Below are positions 1 to 5,974 of a stretch of 6,009 nucleotides of DNA, one piece after another. The notes beneath the pieces are model-generated. The model was not told where the DNA came from. It worked only from the letters and a program-made list of their open reading frames with translations, and made no database searches. How positions within the stretch are numbered: position 1 is the first letter of the stretch; every line of letters starts with the position of its first letter. Both the position numbers and the translations under genes were made by a program. The stretch comes from Congregibacter sp. (lineage in GTDB: Bacteria > Pseudomonadota > Gammaproteobacteria > Pseudomonadales > Halieaceae): contig JACETJ010000089.1 in assembly GCA_013911345.1 (NCBI GenBank), forward strand, positions 1 through 6,009. The letters run 5' to 3'.

Positions 1-678
1 GCTAAAACGCGCATCCTCAATGAGGGTAGTGCAGGAGCACCTATCCCGGGCAGCGTCGACCTAGAAGGATTAGCCAATCATCGCGGCTCAGCCTTTGGGC
101 GCAGGGTCACTGAGCAGCCCACCCAAATCGGCTTTGAGCTGGCACTTGGCGTACAACTGCTCAAGCATCGCCACGCCGGCCATCAAAAATTGCTCTTGGA
201 GGACGAGGGCCGATTAATCGGGCGCTGCGCCCTACCCCTCTCGCTTCAAGCAGCGCGCCACGACGCCGATTGGATACAACTCGATGCCAGCGTTGATGCG
301 CGGGTAGAGCATTCCTATGAGAACTACATCCTTCAGAATCTCGAGGAGCTGATGATTCAGGACGCAGCCCGGGGCTTTGAGCGATTTGCCACAGGCTTAC
401 TCGAATCCCTTGAGCGCATTCAAAAACGGCTTGGCGGGCAGCGTTATGCGGAACTCAAAGCCGTCATGCAGGACGCGCTAGCGGCACATGAGCGCGGGAA
501 TCCCGAGACACACAAAACGTGGATCAGCGAGCTACTGACCGGTTACTACGACCCCATGTATGACTACCAAATGAATAATCGGACCAAGCCGCCCGTTTTC
601 AGAGGCAGCGAGAACGAGGTGGTCCAATATCTTTTACAGACCGAGGACGCCACACTCGCAGGCCAAGGGCCGCATTGA
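1..678 (+). CDS. mnmH: tRNA 2-selenouridine synthase MnmH (SelU), 3' part; start lies left of the window
   Basis: Enzyme that replaces sulfur by selenium at the 2-thiouridine wobble base (U34) of tRNA-Lys, tRNA-Glu and tRNA-Gln, using selenophosphate and passing through a geranylated intermediate; cytosolic. Frame 1 is open from the left edge to a TGA at 676-678, giving 225 visible residues. The frame begins at A-K-T, which fits the last residues of the P-loop (Walker A) of the C-terminal domain. Next come DLEGLANHRGS (visible residues 20-30), EDEGRLIGR (67-75) and the C-terminal YYDPMYDYQ (182-190), all characteristic of this family. Full-length members are about 360 residues, so roughly 140 residues, including the N-terminal rhodanese domain with the catalytic cysteine, should lie upstream. 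The visible part shows no frameshift. A TTG at 190 is internal and is not the start. The tRNA gene follows after 37 bp. Confidence 0.95.
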   Translation, partial: AKTRILNEGSAGAPIPGSVDLEGLANHRGSAFGRRVTEQPTQIGFELALGVQLLKHRHAGHQKLLLEDEGRLIGRCALPLSLQAARHDADWIQLDASVDARVEHSYENYILQNLEELMIQDAARGFERFATGLLESLERIQKRLGGQRYAELKAVMQDALAAHERGNPETHKTWISELLTGYYDPMYDYQMNNRTKPPVFRGSENEVVQYLLQTEDATLAGQGPH

Positions 679-707
679 GTAGCGCCGCAAGCACTTTAGG
701 ATAAAAT
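675..707 (+). promoter_or_regulatory. candidate promoter of the tRNA-Arg gene
   Basis: TAAAAT at 702-707 matches five of six bases of the sigma-70 -10 consensus and lies 8 bp before the mature tRNA 5' end. The bases between them are GC-rich (GCAGCG), a discriminator type often seen in stringently controlled tRNA promoters. The best -35 candidate, TTGAGT at 675-680, overlaps the mnmH stop codon. It is 21 bp from this -10, which is too far, but 16 bp from a poorer -10 (TAGGAT, 697-702). Which pair is used, or whether mnmH transcripts read into the tRNA, cannot be settled by eye. Confidence 0.4.
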
Positions 708-715
708 GCAGCGTT

Positions 716-791
716 CTCCCTGTAGTTAAACAGGATATAACTACCGCCTCCTAAGCGGTGATTCCAGGTTCGAGTCCTGGCGGGGAGGCCA
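716..791 (+). tRNA. tRNA-Arg, anticodon CCU (decodes AGG)
   Basis: The 76 bases fold into a complete cloverleaf. Acceptor stem: CTCCCTG (716-722) with CGGGGAG (781-787), one T-G wobble pair. D stem: GTTA (725-728) with TAAC (738-741), loop containing GG. Anticodon stem: ACCGC (743-747) with GCGGT (755-759), seven-base loop CTCCTAA with anticodon CCT at 750-752. Variable loop: GATT. T arm: CCAGG, TTCGAGT, CCTGG (764-780). The discriminator is G788 and CCA is encoded at 789-791. D-arm and anticodon loop closely resemble E. coli argW. This minor arginine tRNA is a known integration site for prophages and islands in enterobacteria; no integrase or repeated 3' end was seen here. The anticodon's first base is C, so this tRNA is not a substrate of the neighbouring MnmH. 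Confidence 0.97.
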
Positions 792-835
792 TCAACCCTG
801 CCCCACTCCACACCCTAGAGCGATCGCACATTCCT

Positions 836-1201
836 ATGATCAAACTTGTTTATTGCCTCAGAAAACGTGACGACATCGACAGCGGCAGCTTTTATCGCTA
901 TTGGCTGGAGGAACATGGTCCACTGGTTAAGTCTGTCGCCGATGCGATCGGTGCGAGTCGCTACGTGCAGAGTCATACTGTTCTGCCTGAGCTGAACGAG
1001 CTCATGATTGAAAGCCGCGGCTTGCAACCGCCCTATGACGGAGTGACCGAGGTGTGGTGGGAGACAATGGCCGCGCTTGAGCAGGGTATGTCCTCACCGA
1101 CGGGCGTCGCGGCACAAACAAAACTGATTGAAGACGAGGCGCGGTTTATCGACTTCAGCCAGTCACGGGTGTTCATGACTGAAGAACATCAGATTTTTTA
1201 G
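836..1201 (+). CDS. EthD domain-containing protein
   Basis: Small 121-residue protein of the EthD family (dimeric alpha/beta-barrel fold). The family is named after a protein needed for the P450 that degrades ethyl tert-butyl ether in Rhodococcus; relatives occur with oxygenase and polyketide pathways, and for most the reaction is unknown. Seen here: N-terminal beta strand MIKLVYCLRK, then FYRYWLEEHGPLV (residues 19-31), matching the family pattern F-x-x-Y-W-x-x-x-H-G-P, then YDGVTEVWWE (67-76) and DEARFIDFSQSRVF (100-113). No signal peptide or membrane segment. The frame is open back into the tRNA gene (GTG at 758), but homology begins at the ATG at 836, so that start is chosen. No convincing Shine-Dalgarno precedes it, and no promoter is visible in the 44 bp after the tRNA. 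Role here unknown; a link with the oxygenases further along is only suggestive. Confidence 0.85.
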   Translation: MIKLVYCLRKRDDIDSGSFYRYWLEEHGPLVKSVADAIGASRYVQSHTVLPELNELMIESRGLQPPYDGVTEVWWETMAALEQGMSSPTGVAAQTKLIEDEARFIDFSQSRVFMTEEHQIF

Positions 1202-1366
1202 GCATCAGACTGGTGCGCCACAAAACAAGATCCGCACAAATTAGAGCAATTCACTCGTAAGCTCCTTCGATACATCGCGATATGTGGGGCGACGAGACAT
1301 CCGAAGATGGGTGAAGGCGGTATATAGGGCCTGATACGACCTTTCTTGGGCACCGCCGTTTCGACC
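1202..1366. other. intergenic region with no clear feature
   Basis: This 165-bp gap lies between the EthD gene and the GST gene. It contains an 8-bp palindrome, ATCGCGAT (about 1274-1281), and a TATATA at 1321-1326 that could serve as a -10 element for the GST gene, but no good -35 lies 16-18 bp before it. No stem-loop with a T tract, RNA gene or convincing ORF was recognised. Confidence 0.5.
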
Positions 1367-2053
1367 ATGACTGACACGCTGACACTTCACCACCTCGAGT
1401 ACTCCCAGTCCTTTCGCGTCTTGTGGATGCTGGAGGAGCTACAGGCCCCCTACGAACTGGTGGTTTACGATCGTGACCCGAGGACGATGGCGGCGCCCGA
1501 CGAATACAAGGCGCTGTCCCCGCTGGGCACCGCCCCGGTCATGACTTGCGGGGACTTAGCGCTGGCCGAAAGTAGCGCGATCATGGAATTTATTCTCGAT
1601 AGAGCCCCGCATCAAAACCTGAGGCCCGGACCTGACTCACCGGAGCGCACGCGTTATCTGTTCTGGTGGCACGCTGCTCAGGGGTCAATGATGCCTTTGC
1701 AGTTGATGAAAACAGTCACCACGATTTCTCAAAAACGCCTGCCCTTTTTCATGAAACCCTTCGTCAAACTCTACATCAATGGATTGGACGATCTGTTCAT
1801 TCAGCCGCGCTTGAGCCGGATCCTAGAGATGGCGGAGAAAGACCTCACCACCGCACCCTGGTTCGGTGGCCAGCATGTTTCAGCGGCGGATTTTCTGATT
1901 GCATACAACATGATTGTCGGCGCGGAGCGCGACATGATTACCGAAGCTGAACATCCGCGATGCATGGAGTGGGTAGCGCGGATGAAGGCCCTACCCAGTT
2001 TTGCGCGAGCCACTGAAAAGGATGGCCGCGACAGCATGGCGCTCGCCTACTGA
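1367..2053 (+). CDS. glutathione S-transferase, GTT1-like
   Basis: Cytosolic glutathione S-transferase of 228 residues, a normal family length. The N-terminal thioredoxin-fold domain (about residues 4-79) opens with LHHLEYSQSFRVLWMLEEL, typical of the GTT1-like branch. The serine pair S13/S15 is the likely catalytic serine site, P57 in LGTAPV is the cis-proline, and E68-S69 in AESSAI is the glutathione gamma-glutamyl contact. The all-helical C-terminal domain (about 90-215) carries the folding motif VSAADFLIA (171-179), with S172 and D175 as helix N-cap. Where many relatives read S-R-S, this protein reads S-Q-S. The ATG at 1367 is preferred because homology starts there; a TTG at 1346 would add seven residues. 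Neither start has a good Shine-Dalgarno. Likely activity is conjugation or peroxide detoxification; the substrate is not predictable. It converges with the Rieske gene. Confidence 0.92.
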   Translation: MTDTLTLHHLEYSQSFRVLWMLEELQAPYELVVYDRDPRTMAAPDEYKALSPLGTAPVMTCGDLALAESSAIMEFILDRAPHQNLRPGPDSPERTRYLFWWHAAQGSMMPLQLMKTVTTISQKRLPFFMKPFVKLYINGLDDLFIQPRLSRILEMAEKDLTTAPWFGGQHVSAADFLIAYNMIVGAERDMITEAEHPRCMEWVARMKALPSFARATEKDGRDSMALAY

Positions 2054-2063
2054 GCGCGTCCGT

Positions 2064-2083
2064 GAGGCGACGCGAGCCGCCTC
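2064..2083. terminator. stem-loop between convergent genes, possible weak bidirectional terminator
   Basis: GAGGCG (2064-2069) and CGCCTC (2078-2083) form a perfect 6-bp GC-rich stem with an 8-base loop. It lies in the 44-bp gap between the GST stop and the Rieske stop, where a terminator for both strands is expected. Neither strand has a T tract after the stem, so it does not meet the rule for a standard intrinsic terminator. Confidence 0.35.
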
Positions 2084-2097
2084 CCGCATTGAAGGGA

Positions 2098-3456
2098 TCA
2101 ATCTCCCCCTGCCAGATACTTCGCCAGCGTCTCATGGAAATGACGAATACGGAGCTCCTGATAGCTCGCCGTAATCGCCTTCCGGCTTTTAGACGCCATC
2201 AACCCTCGCTGCACCTCCGGTAAGTTACCGGCATCCTGATCAAACAGCGCACCCAGCAACCCTAGTCCATCAGCGTCAGCGTACTTCTGATCGTAGTCGA
2301 GCCGAATGGTTTTGGCATCCGCTGGCCTTGGTTGATCGGCCGCATAACCATCCAGCAAGTAAATGTCCATGATGCACCCATCTGGATTCATTCCATCTGG
2401 GCGATAGCGATAGGTGATCTGGCTCTGGAAGCCTCCCCATGGCGCAAAATTGGGGAACACCAGATAAAGAATGGAATCCATGGTCTCAGCATCGGTGACC
2501 GTTGCCAGCTTCTCTGGACTCATAAACTCAGCGAACTCCTCCCTGCGCACCGCGCCAATGGCCTGCCGGGATGTGATGGTGTCGGCATCCAATCCCGTCA
2601 GTTCTTGCGCCCGCTCAAATCCGCCGGGCCCTGTCATCGCCTCGACCGATTCCTGCACGCTGTAACGATCGGCCTGCCCAGGATTGGGGATACCCTGAGC
2701 GGTAATGGTGCGACTCAGGTGGTCGTCAAACACGTCGTACTGGGAGTTGTCTCCGCCGGTAAAGGACAGTATCTGGGGATGAGTCTGAATGGCATGGTAG
2801 GACTCGATGAAGGCCTCCATGGCGATCTTCCAGTTGCAGGCAATCTTCTTCTCAACGTGGAGAGACACGTACCGGTCTTCAGGGGTCCAACGCTGAAAAT
2901 GCTCGGTGAGTACCGAGGCATATTCCTCGAAGGGCGGCGCATCCAAATCCATGTTGATGAGCACCCAGCCACCCCAAGTGGTCACCTGCACTTCCGGCAG
3001 GGTCAGATCGGCTAGCTGAGCCTGGTCAAACTCCCAGTCGCAATATGCCTCTTTAAAGGATCCGTCCAGATGCCAGCAGAAACCATGATAAGGGCATCGC
3101 AACTCACGGCTGGTTCCCTTACCTGACTTAAGCGCGCGGCCTCGATGCAGGCAGGAGTTATGAAACCCTTTTAGCTCTCCTGATTCAGTGCGAACCAGCA
3201 AGATTGAATAGCGCGCAATGTCATAGACATAGTAGTCGCCCGCTTTCTGCAGCGCGGTCTCGCGACAGACCATCTGCCAAACCTTGGGCCAGAGGTGCTC
3301 CACCTCTTTTTCAAACACCCCGCGATCCGTCCACACGTCCGTGGCGATGATGTCGTTGGCGATGTTGGGCTGTGTATCCAGACGCAAAGCGTCCGGAACG
3401 CTGACCGCCTCCTCATTCAGCAGTTCCTGATAGCTCGGAAAAACAGGCTTGTTCAT
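2098..3456 (-). CDS. Rieske non-heme iron oxygenase, alpha (catalytic) subunit
   Basis: Oxygenase component of a Rieske-type (aromatic ring-hydroxylating family) mono- or dioxygenase; 452 residues, normal for an alpha subunit. The N-terminal Rieske domain carries C102-x-H104 and, 16 residues later, C121-P-Y-H124, which ligate the 2Fe-2S cluster. The catalytic domain carries NWKIAMEAFIESYH with H221 and H226 as mononuclear iron ligands; D408 in LFDQDAGNLPEVQ is the likely third ligand. The residue bridging the cluster and iron in neighbouring subunits, aspartate in naphthalene dioxygenase, is here glutamate E218, as in carnitine and glycine-betaine type monooxygenases and many uncharacterised relatives. 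The ATG at 3456 has a good GGAG. The gene is last in a minus-strand unit, 32 bp after the P450. No beta subunit, ferredoxin or reductase is in the window. Substrate unknown; 'aromatic' in automatic names should not be taken literally. Confidence 0.93.
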   Translation of the reverse strand: MNKPVFPSYQELLNEEAVSVPDALRLDTQPNIANDIIATDVWTDRGVFEKEVEHLWPKVWQMVCRETALQKAGDYYVYDIARYSILLVRTESGELKGFHNSCLHRGRALKSGKGTSRELRCPYHGFCWHLDGSFKEAYCDWEFDQAQLADLTLPEVQVTTWGGWVLINMDLDAPPFEEYASVLTEHFQRWTPEDRYVSLHVEKKIACNWKIAMEAFIESYHAIQTHPQILSFTGGDNSQYDVFDDHLSRTITAQGIPNPGQADRYSVQESVEAMTGPGGFERAQELTGLDADTITSRQAIGAVRREEFAEFMSPEKLATVTDAETMDSILYLVFPNFAPWGGFQSQITYRYRPDGMNPDGCIMDIYLLDGYAADQPRPADAKTIRLDYDQKYADADGLGLLGALFDQDAGNLPEVQRGLMASKSRKAITASYQELRIRHFHETLAKYLAGGD

Positions 3457-3462
3457 GGGTTA

Positions 3463-3466
3463 CTCC
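3463..3466 (-). promoter_or_regulatory. Shine-Dalgarno of the Rieske gene
   Basis: GGAG on the minus strand, six bases before the ATG at 3456. It supports this start and independent initiation on a shared mRNA with the P450. Confidence 0.75.
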
Positions 3467-3483
3467 ACAGCACGGCACATCGT

Positions 3484-3496
3484 TGGCGTCACGCCA
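3484..3496. repeat. 13-bp odd palindrome at the P450 stop codon
   Basis: TGGCGT, central C, ACGCCA: perfect six-base arms around one base, covering the P450 stop codon (3489-3491) just before the 32-bp gap to the Rieske gene. As RNA it could form only a short stem (four pairs, five-base loop). It may be a chance palindrome or a small protein site. Confidence 0.3.
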
Positions 3497-4730
3497 CTTT
3501 ATCAAAGGAAATGTGCAGATCCATCAAGCCGCGCAACAATACATTCGGGTGGTGCTTGAGCGAATTTTTACCCTCTACCAGCGCCCAGTTATCGGTGCGT
3601 CGCAGCAACGTTGTCATGGCAATCTGCAGCTCGGTTCTCGCCAGCTGAGCGCCCAGACAGAAGTGGGTTCCCTGACCGAACGCCATATGGTTATCAGCAT
3701 TCTCCCGGTCAACCTGCATGGCGTCGGCGCAGGGAAAGACCGACTCGTCACGATTCCCCGCAGCAAAACGCACCATGAGAAAGGACCCTTCAGGAACGGC
3801 CACGCCATCGATTTCCGTGTCTTGGGTCGCGCGCCGCCACATCCCTGAGGTTGGCGTTTCCAACCTCAGAATTTCCTCGACCGCGGTAGGTATCAGGTCA
3901 GGATTGGCCCGCAGCTTTGCCTGTTCCTCGGGGTTTTCAATCAGCAACACGACGCCCCCAGCGATCGCGTTTGTCGATGTCTCGTTGCCCGCCACCAGTA
4001 TCTGCTGAATCATCCCCAGCGCCTCCGCCTTGGTCAGCAACCGGCCCTCATCAATTGTGTTGTTGGCAAGATCAGAGATGATGTTGTCCTCAGGGTGATC
4101 TCGCATGCGGTCAATAAGGTCCGCAAAGTAATGCTGATATTCCACGATGTCTTTGGCGTTCTGAATCTGTTGCTCCTCATCGGCGAGCCGACCCAGCCTC
4201 GAAGTGGACGCGTCTGACCACTTCTTGAGCAAAGCCAGCTCGGAGCGCGGCACACCCAACTGGTCTGCTATGACGTAGATTGGCAAGGGCACACAGAGCC
4301 GGTTGAGCAAGTCCACTTCTCCGTCGTCAATCCATTCGTCAATCAGCTGATCGGCTATAGCCTGCATATCTCCGCGCATGCCTTCGATTCGCTTATTGGA
4401 GAACACCTTGTTCACTAAATTGCGATACACCCTGTGCCGCGGAGGGTCTTGGGTCAGCAGCGTCTCGACCATCTCGTACCCCTGCTCATAGATGGCGGTG
4501 ATATCCTCGTTGGAAGAACCGGCATTGAGCAGCGCACTGAAGGAGCTCGAGAACCTGGCGGGATCGCGAATAATCTCCCGAATGTCGTTGTATCGGGTCA
4601 CAACGAACACATTGGTCCCGGGCATTTGCCATACCGGGGCCTCATCCTGTAACTGGCGATAAACACTGAATGGACACTCCTGGACTTCCGGACTGAAAAA
4701 ATCCAGCTCTGCAAGATCAACACGGCTCAT
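3489..4730 (-). CDS. cytochrome P450, soluble bacterial type
   Basis: Heme-thiolate monooxygenase of 413 residues, the usual length for bacterial class I P450s, with no N-terminal membrane anchor. Motifs in order: DPPRHR (95-100, C-helix heme contact at H99), oxygen-activating I-helix AGNETS (247-252, with the acid-threonine pair E250-T251), E286-x-x-R289, WRRAT (298-302), and heme-binding FGQGTHFCLG (351-360) with cysteine ligand C358. All key residues are intact. It needs an electron donor (ferredoxin plus reductase, or similar), not present here. Family number and substrate cannot be assigned by eye; bacterial relatives hydroxylate terpenes, steroids, fatty acids or peptide and polyketide products. 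The start codon overlaps the ligase stop as ATGA (4727-4730) and is preceded by a perfect AGGAGG, so the two genes are very likely translationally coupled. The Rieske gene follows after 32 bp. Confidence 0.96.
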   Translation of the reverse strand: MSRVDLAELDFFSPEVQECPFSVYRQLQDEAPVWQMPGTNVFVVTRYNDIREIIRDPARFSSSFSALLNAGSSNEDITAIYEQGYEMVETLLTQDPPRHRVYRNLVNKVFSNKRIEGMRGDMQAIADQLIDEWIDDGEVDLLNRLCVPLPIYVIADQLGVPRSELALLKKWSDASTSRLGRLADEEQQIQNAKDIVEYQHYFADLIDRMRDHPEDNIISDLANNTIDEGRLLTKAEALGMIQQILVAGNETSTNAIAGGVVLLIENPEEQAKLRANPDLIPTAVEEILRLETPTSGMWRRATQDTEIDGVAVPEGSFLMVRFAAGNRDESVFPCADAMQVDRENADNHMAFGQGTHFCLGAQLARTELQIAMTTLLRRTDNWALVEGKNSLKHHPNVLLRGLMDLHISFDKVA

Positions 4731-5974
4731 GACAGCGCCTCCTGTAATATCAAATCTGCGGTGGGGAAAGCGTCCTCGGTCAATGCCTTGCGCTTCGCCT
4801 CAACAAATGCAGCAAAATCTCCCACCACTATCTGCCACACAAAATAGCGCTCCGCCCCCTCAATCTCCATAGCAAACGGCGTAAAACCCATCGGAACGTG
4901 GGCAAAAGCGTCACCTGCTTCCGGGAAGAGATGTTCACGCTGAAAATCCCGCACTGCTTCACTCTGCGCTACCGGCACCATATCGAAGAACGCCACCGCG
5001 GGCTGCGTGATGGCCAGACGCCGCAAAAATTCGGCGGGGAAAAGCCCCCCCGTCCAGCGGGCATTGATCTCGGTCACGATCACCTCGTCACCTGAAACGA
5101 AGTAGTCGATGCCGCAATTAATCCCCTCTTCAGCGACATGCCCGTGCTGACGGGCGTAGGCACCCACCTTCATCAACACGGCTTTGTGGGCATCCGGCAC
5201 CTCCAGCTCGGGCGAGATGTAGTTACCCACCCACTTTCCACCGGCAAATAAAATTTGGCGAACATTACTGATGCTGATTTCGTGGGGTGTGATCGTCAGA
5301 TCCACGGTCATTTCAAGCCACTGAGTGGTATCCAGCTTTTCCTGCAGCAGGATCTTCACGTCGTCGTCGTATTCCGCAATCTGATCGAGGCAGTCGGCCA
5401 CGGAATCCACTGCAAATACATTGCGAGATCCCGCGAGCCCCAATAATTTGACCATCACGCCCCCAGAAAAATCCGTGAACAAGGAGTCAGCTCCACCCTC
5501 TCGTATCGCTTGCTTGGAATACACCTCGGTTCGCGGCACCGGAAGACCAGCGGCAGGCGCATGCTCAGCAAAGTGCAATTTAGAATTGACGTTGCGACTC
5601 ACCGCCAGTGCATCAGGGTCTTGATGCACTGGCTCGTTGCTCCCGCTGATCATGTAGAGGTTGGTGAGGTCGACCTCCGGCAGAGAGCCGGCAACGCTCT
5701 CGTAATAGCCATCGAGGGGGTGGAACTGCCACTGGCTCTCAGGCACCGACTCGAGGCCCATGGCGGCGAACATTTCACTGTAGTGACCCAGCATCTGATG
5801 CCACTCGGGGTCTCTAAATGGGGCGCCCAGCGCGACATGGTCACTGGTCTTACCCAGACCTACGAGCGCGACCTGTAATGCGCAGGTGAGCACCTGGTTT
5901 TCCTGATGATCAACCTGCTGTTTTGGCGTCAAGCTCGACAGGTCGTGATGCAAAGAGCAGTCGTCGCCGGCCAT
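4727..5974 (-). CDS. ATP-grasp domain carboxylate-amine ligase-like protein, possibly 5' partial
   Basis: At least 415 residues. ATP-grasp enzymes activate a carboxylate as acyl phosphate with ATP and join it to an amine or other nucleophile. Numbered from the ATG at 5974: SKLHFAEHAPAAGLPVP (131-147, candidate ATP lysine K132, the usual helix before the fold), VMVKLLGLAGS (173-183, second lysine K176 and glycine-rich loop), VKILLQEKL (206-214, adenine-binding strand), and GIDYFVSGDEVIVTEINAR (288-306), where D290, E302 and N304 fit the Mg ligands and R306 the phosphate-binding arginine. The layout recalls PGM1-type peptide ligases, but this is only a resemblance. No signal peptide. The frame has no stop up to the right edge (11 more complete codons), and no Shine-Dalgarno precedes 5974, so the true start may lie outside. 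It is first of the visible minus-strand unit; its product and partner substrate are unknown. Confidence 0.82.
   Translation of the reverse strand: MAGDDCSLHHDLSSLTPKQQVDHQENQVLTCALQVALVGLGKTSDHVALGAPFRDPEWHQMLGHYSEMFAAMGLESVPESQWQFHPLDGYYESVAGSLPEVDLTNLYMISGSNEPVHQDPDALAVSRNVNSKLHFAEHAPAAGLPVPRTEVYSKQAIREGGADSLFTDFSGGVMVKLLGLAGSRNVFAVDSVADCLDQIAEYDDDVKILLQEKLDTTQWLEMTVDLTITPHEISISNVRQILFAGGKWVGNYISPELEVPDAHKAVLMKVGAYARQHGHVAEEGINCGIDYFVSGDEVIVTEINARWTGGLFPAEFLRRLAITQPAVAFFDMVPVAQSEAVRDFQREHLFPEAGDAFAHVPMGFTPFAMEIEGAERYFVWQIVVGDFAAFVEAKRKALTEDAFPTADLILQEALS
4738..4743 (-). promoter_or_regulatory. Shine-Dalgarno of the P450 gene inside the ligase gene
   Basis: Perfect AGGAGG on the minus strand, seven bases before the P450 ATG and within the last codons of the ATP-grasp gene. 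It fixes the P450 start and suggests strong initiation by ribosomes finishing the ligase. Confidence 0.85.
5604..5633. repeat. perfect 12-bp inverted repeat (strong hairpin) inside the ATP-grasp gene
   Basis: Arms GCCAGTGCATCA (5604-5615) and TGATGCACTGGC (5622-5633) are exact reverse complements separated by six bases (5616-5621). In mRNA they would form a stable hairpin. The element encodes part of the residue 114-124 region (P-V-H-Q-D-P-D-A-L-A), just before the SRN-x-x-SK segment, and keeps the reading frame. It could be an RNA structure, a dyad protein site or coincidence. Confidence 0.8.

Noticed and set aside
599..811. Minus-strand ORF of 70 codons over the tRNA gene
   Set aside because: It is the antisense of the tRNA and the mnmH end; the R-T-R-T-W-N-H-R-type peptide is the well-known false ORF produced by translating tRNA antisense.
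820..827. GCGATCGC octamer, also present near 3961, resembling the cyanobacterial HIP1 repeat
   Set aside because: Only two copies were noticed and the genes are not cyanobacterial in type; a chance palindrome is enough.
758..835. Upstream GTG start extending the EthD protein by 26 residues
   Set aside because: The extension would be translated from the tRNA 3' half, and family homology begins at the ATG at 836.
2332..3015. 227-codon plus-strand ORF antisense to the Rieske gene
   Set aside because: It mirrors a gene with intact Rieske and iron-binding motifs, shows no recognisable domain and has no Shine-Dalgarno; treated as a shadow.
3295..3848. Two overlapping plus-strand ORFs (117 and 121 codons) over the P450-Rieske junction
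   Set aside because: Both lie antisense to well-supported genes and contain no recognisable protein motif.
4555..4563. CCTGGCGGG matching part of the tRNA 3' end (776-784), as a possible att repeat
   Set aside because: Only nine bases match, the site lies inside the P450 gene, and such a match is expected by chance in GC-rich sequence.
5510..5878. 122-codon plus-strand ORF opposite the ATP-grasp gene
   Set aside because: Shadow of the ligase reading frame with no recognisable motif.
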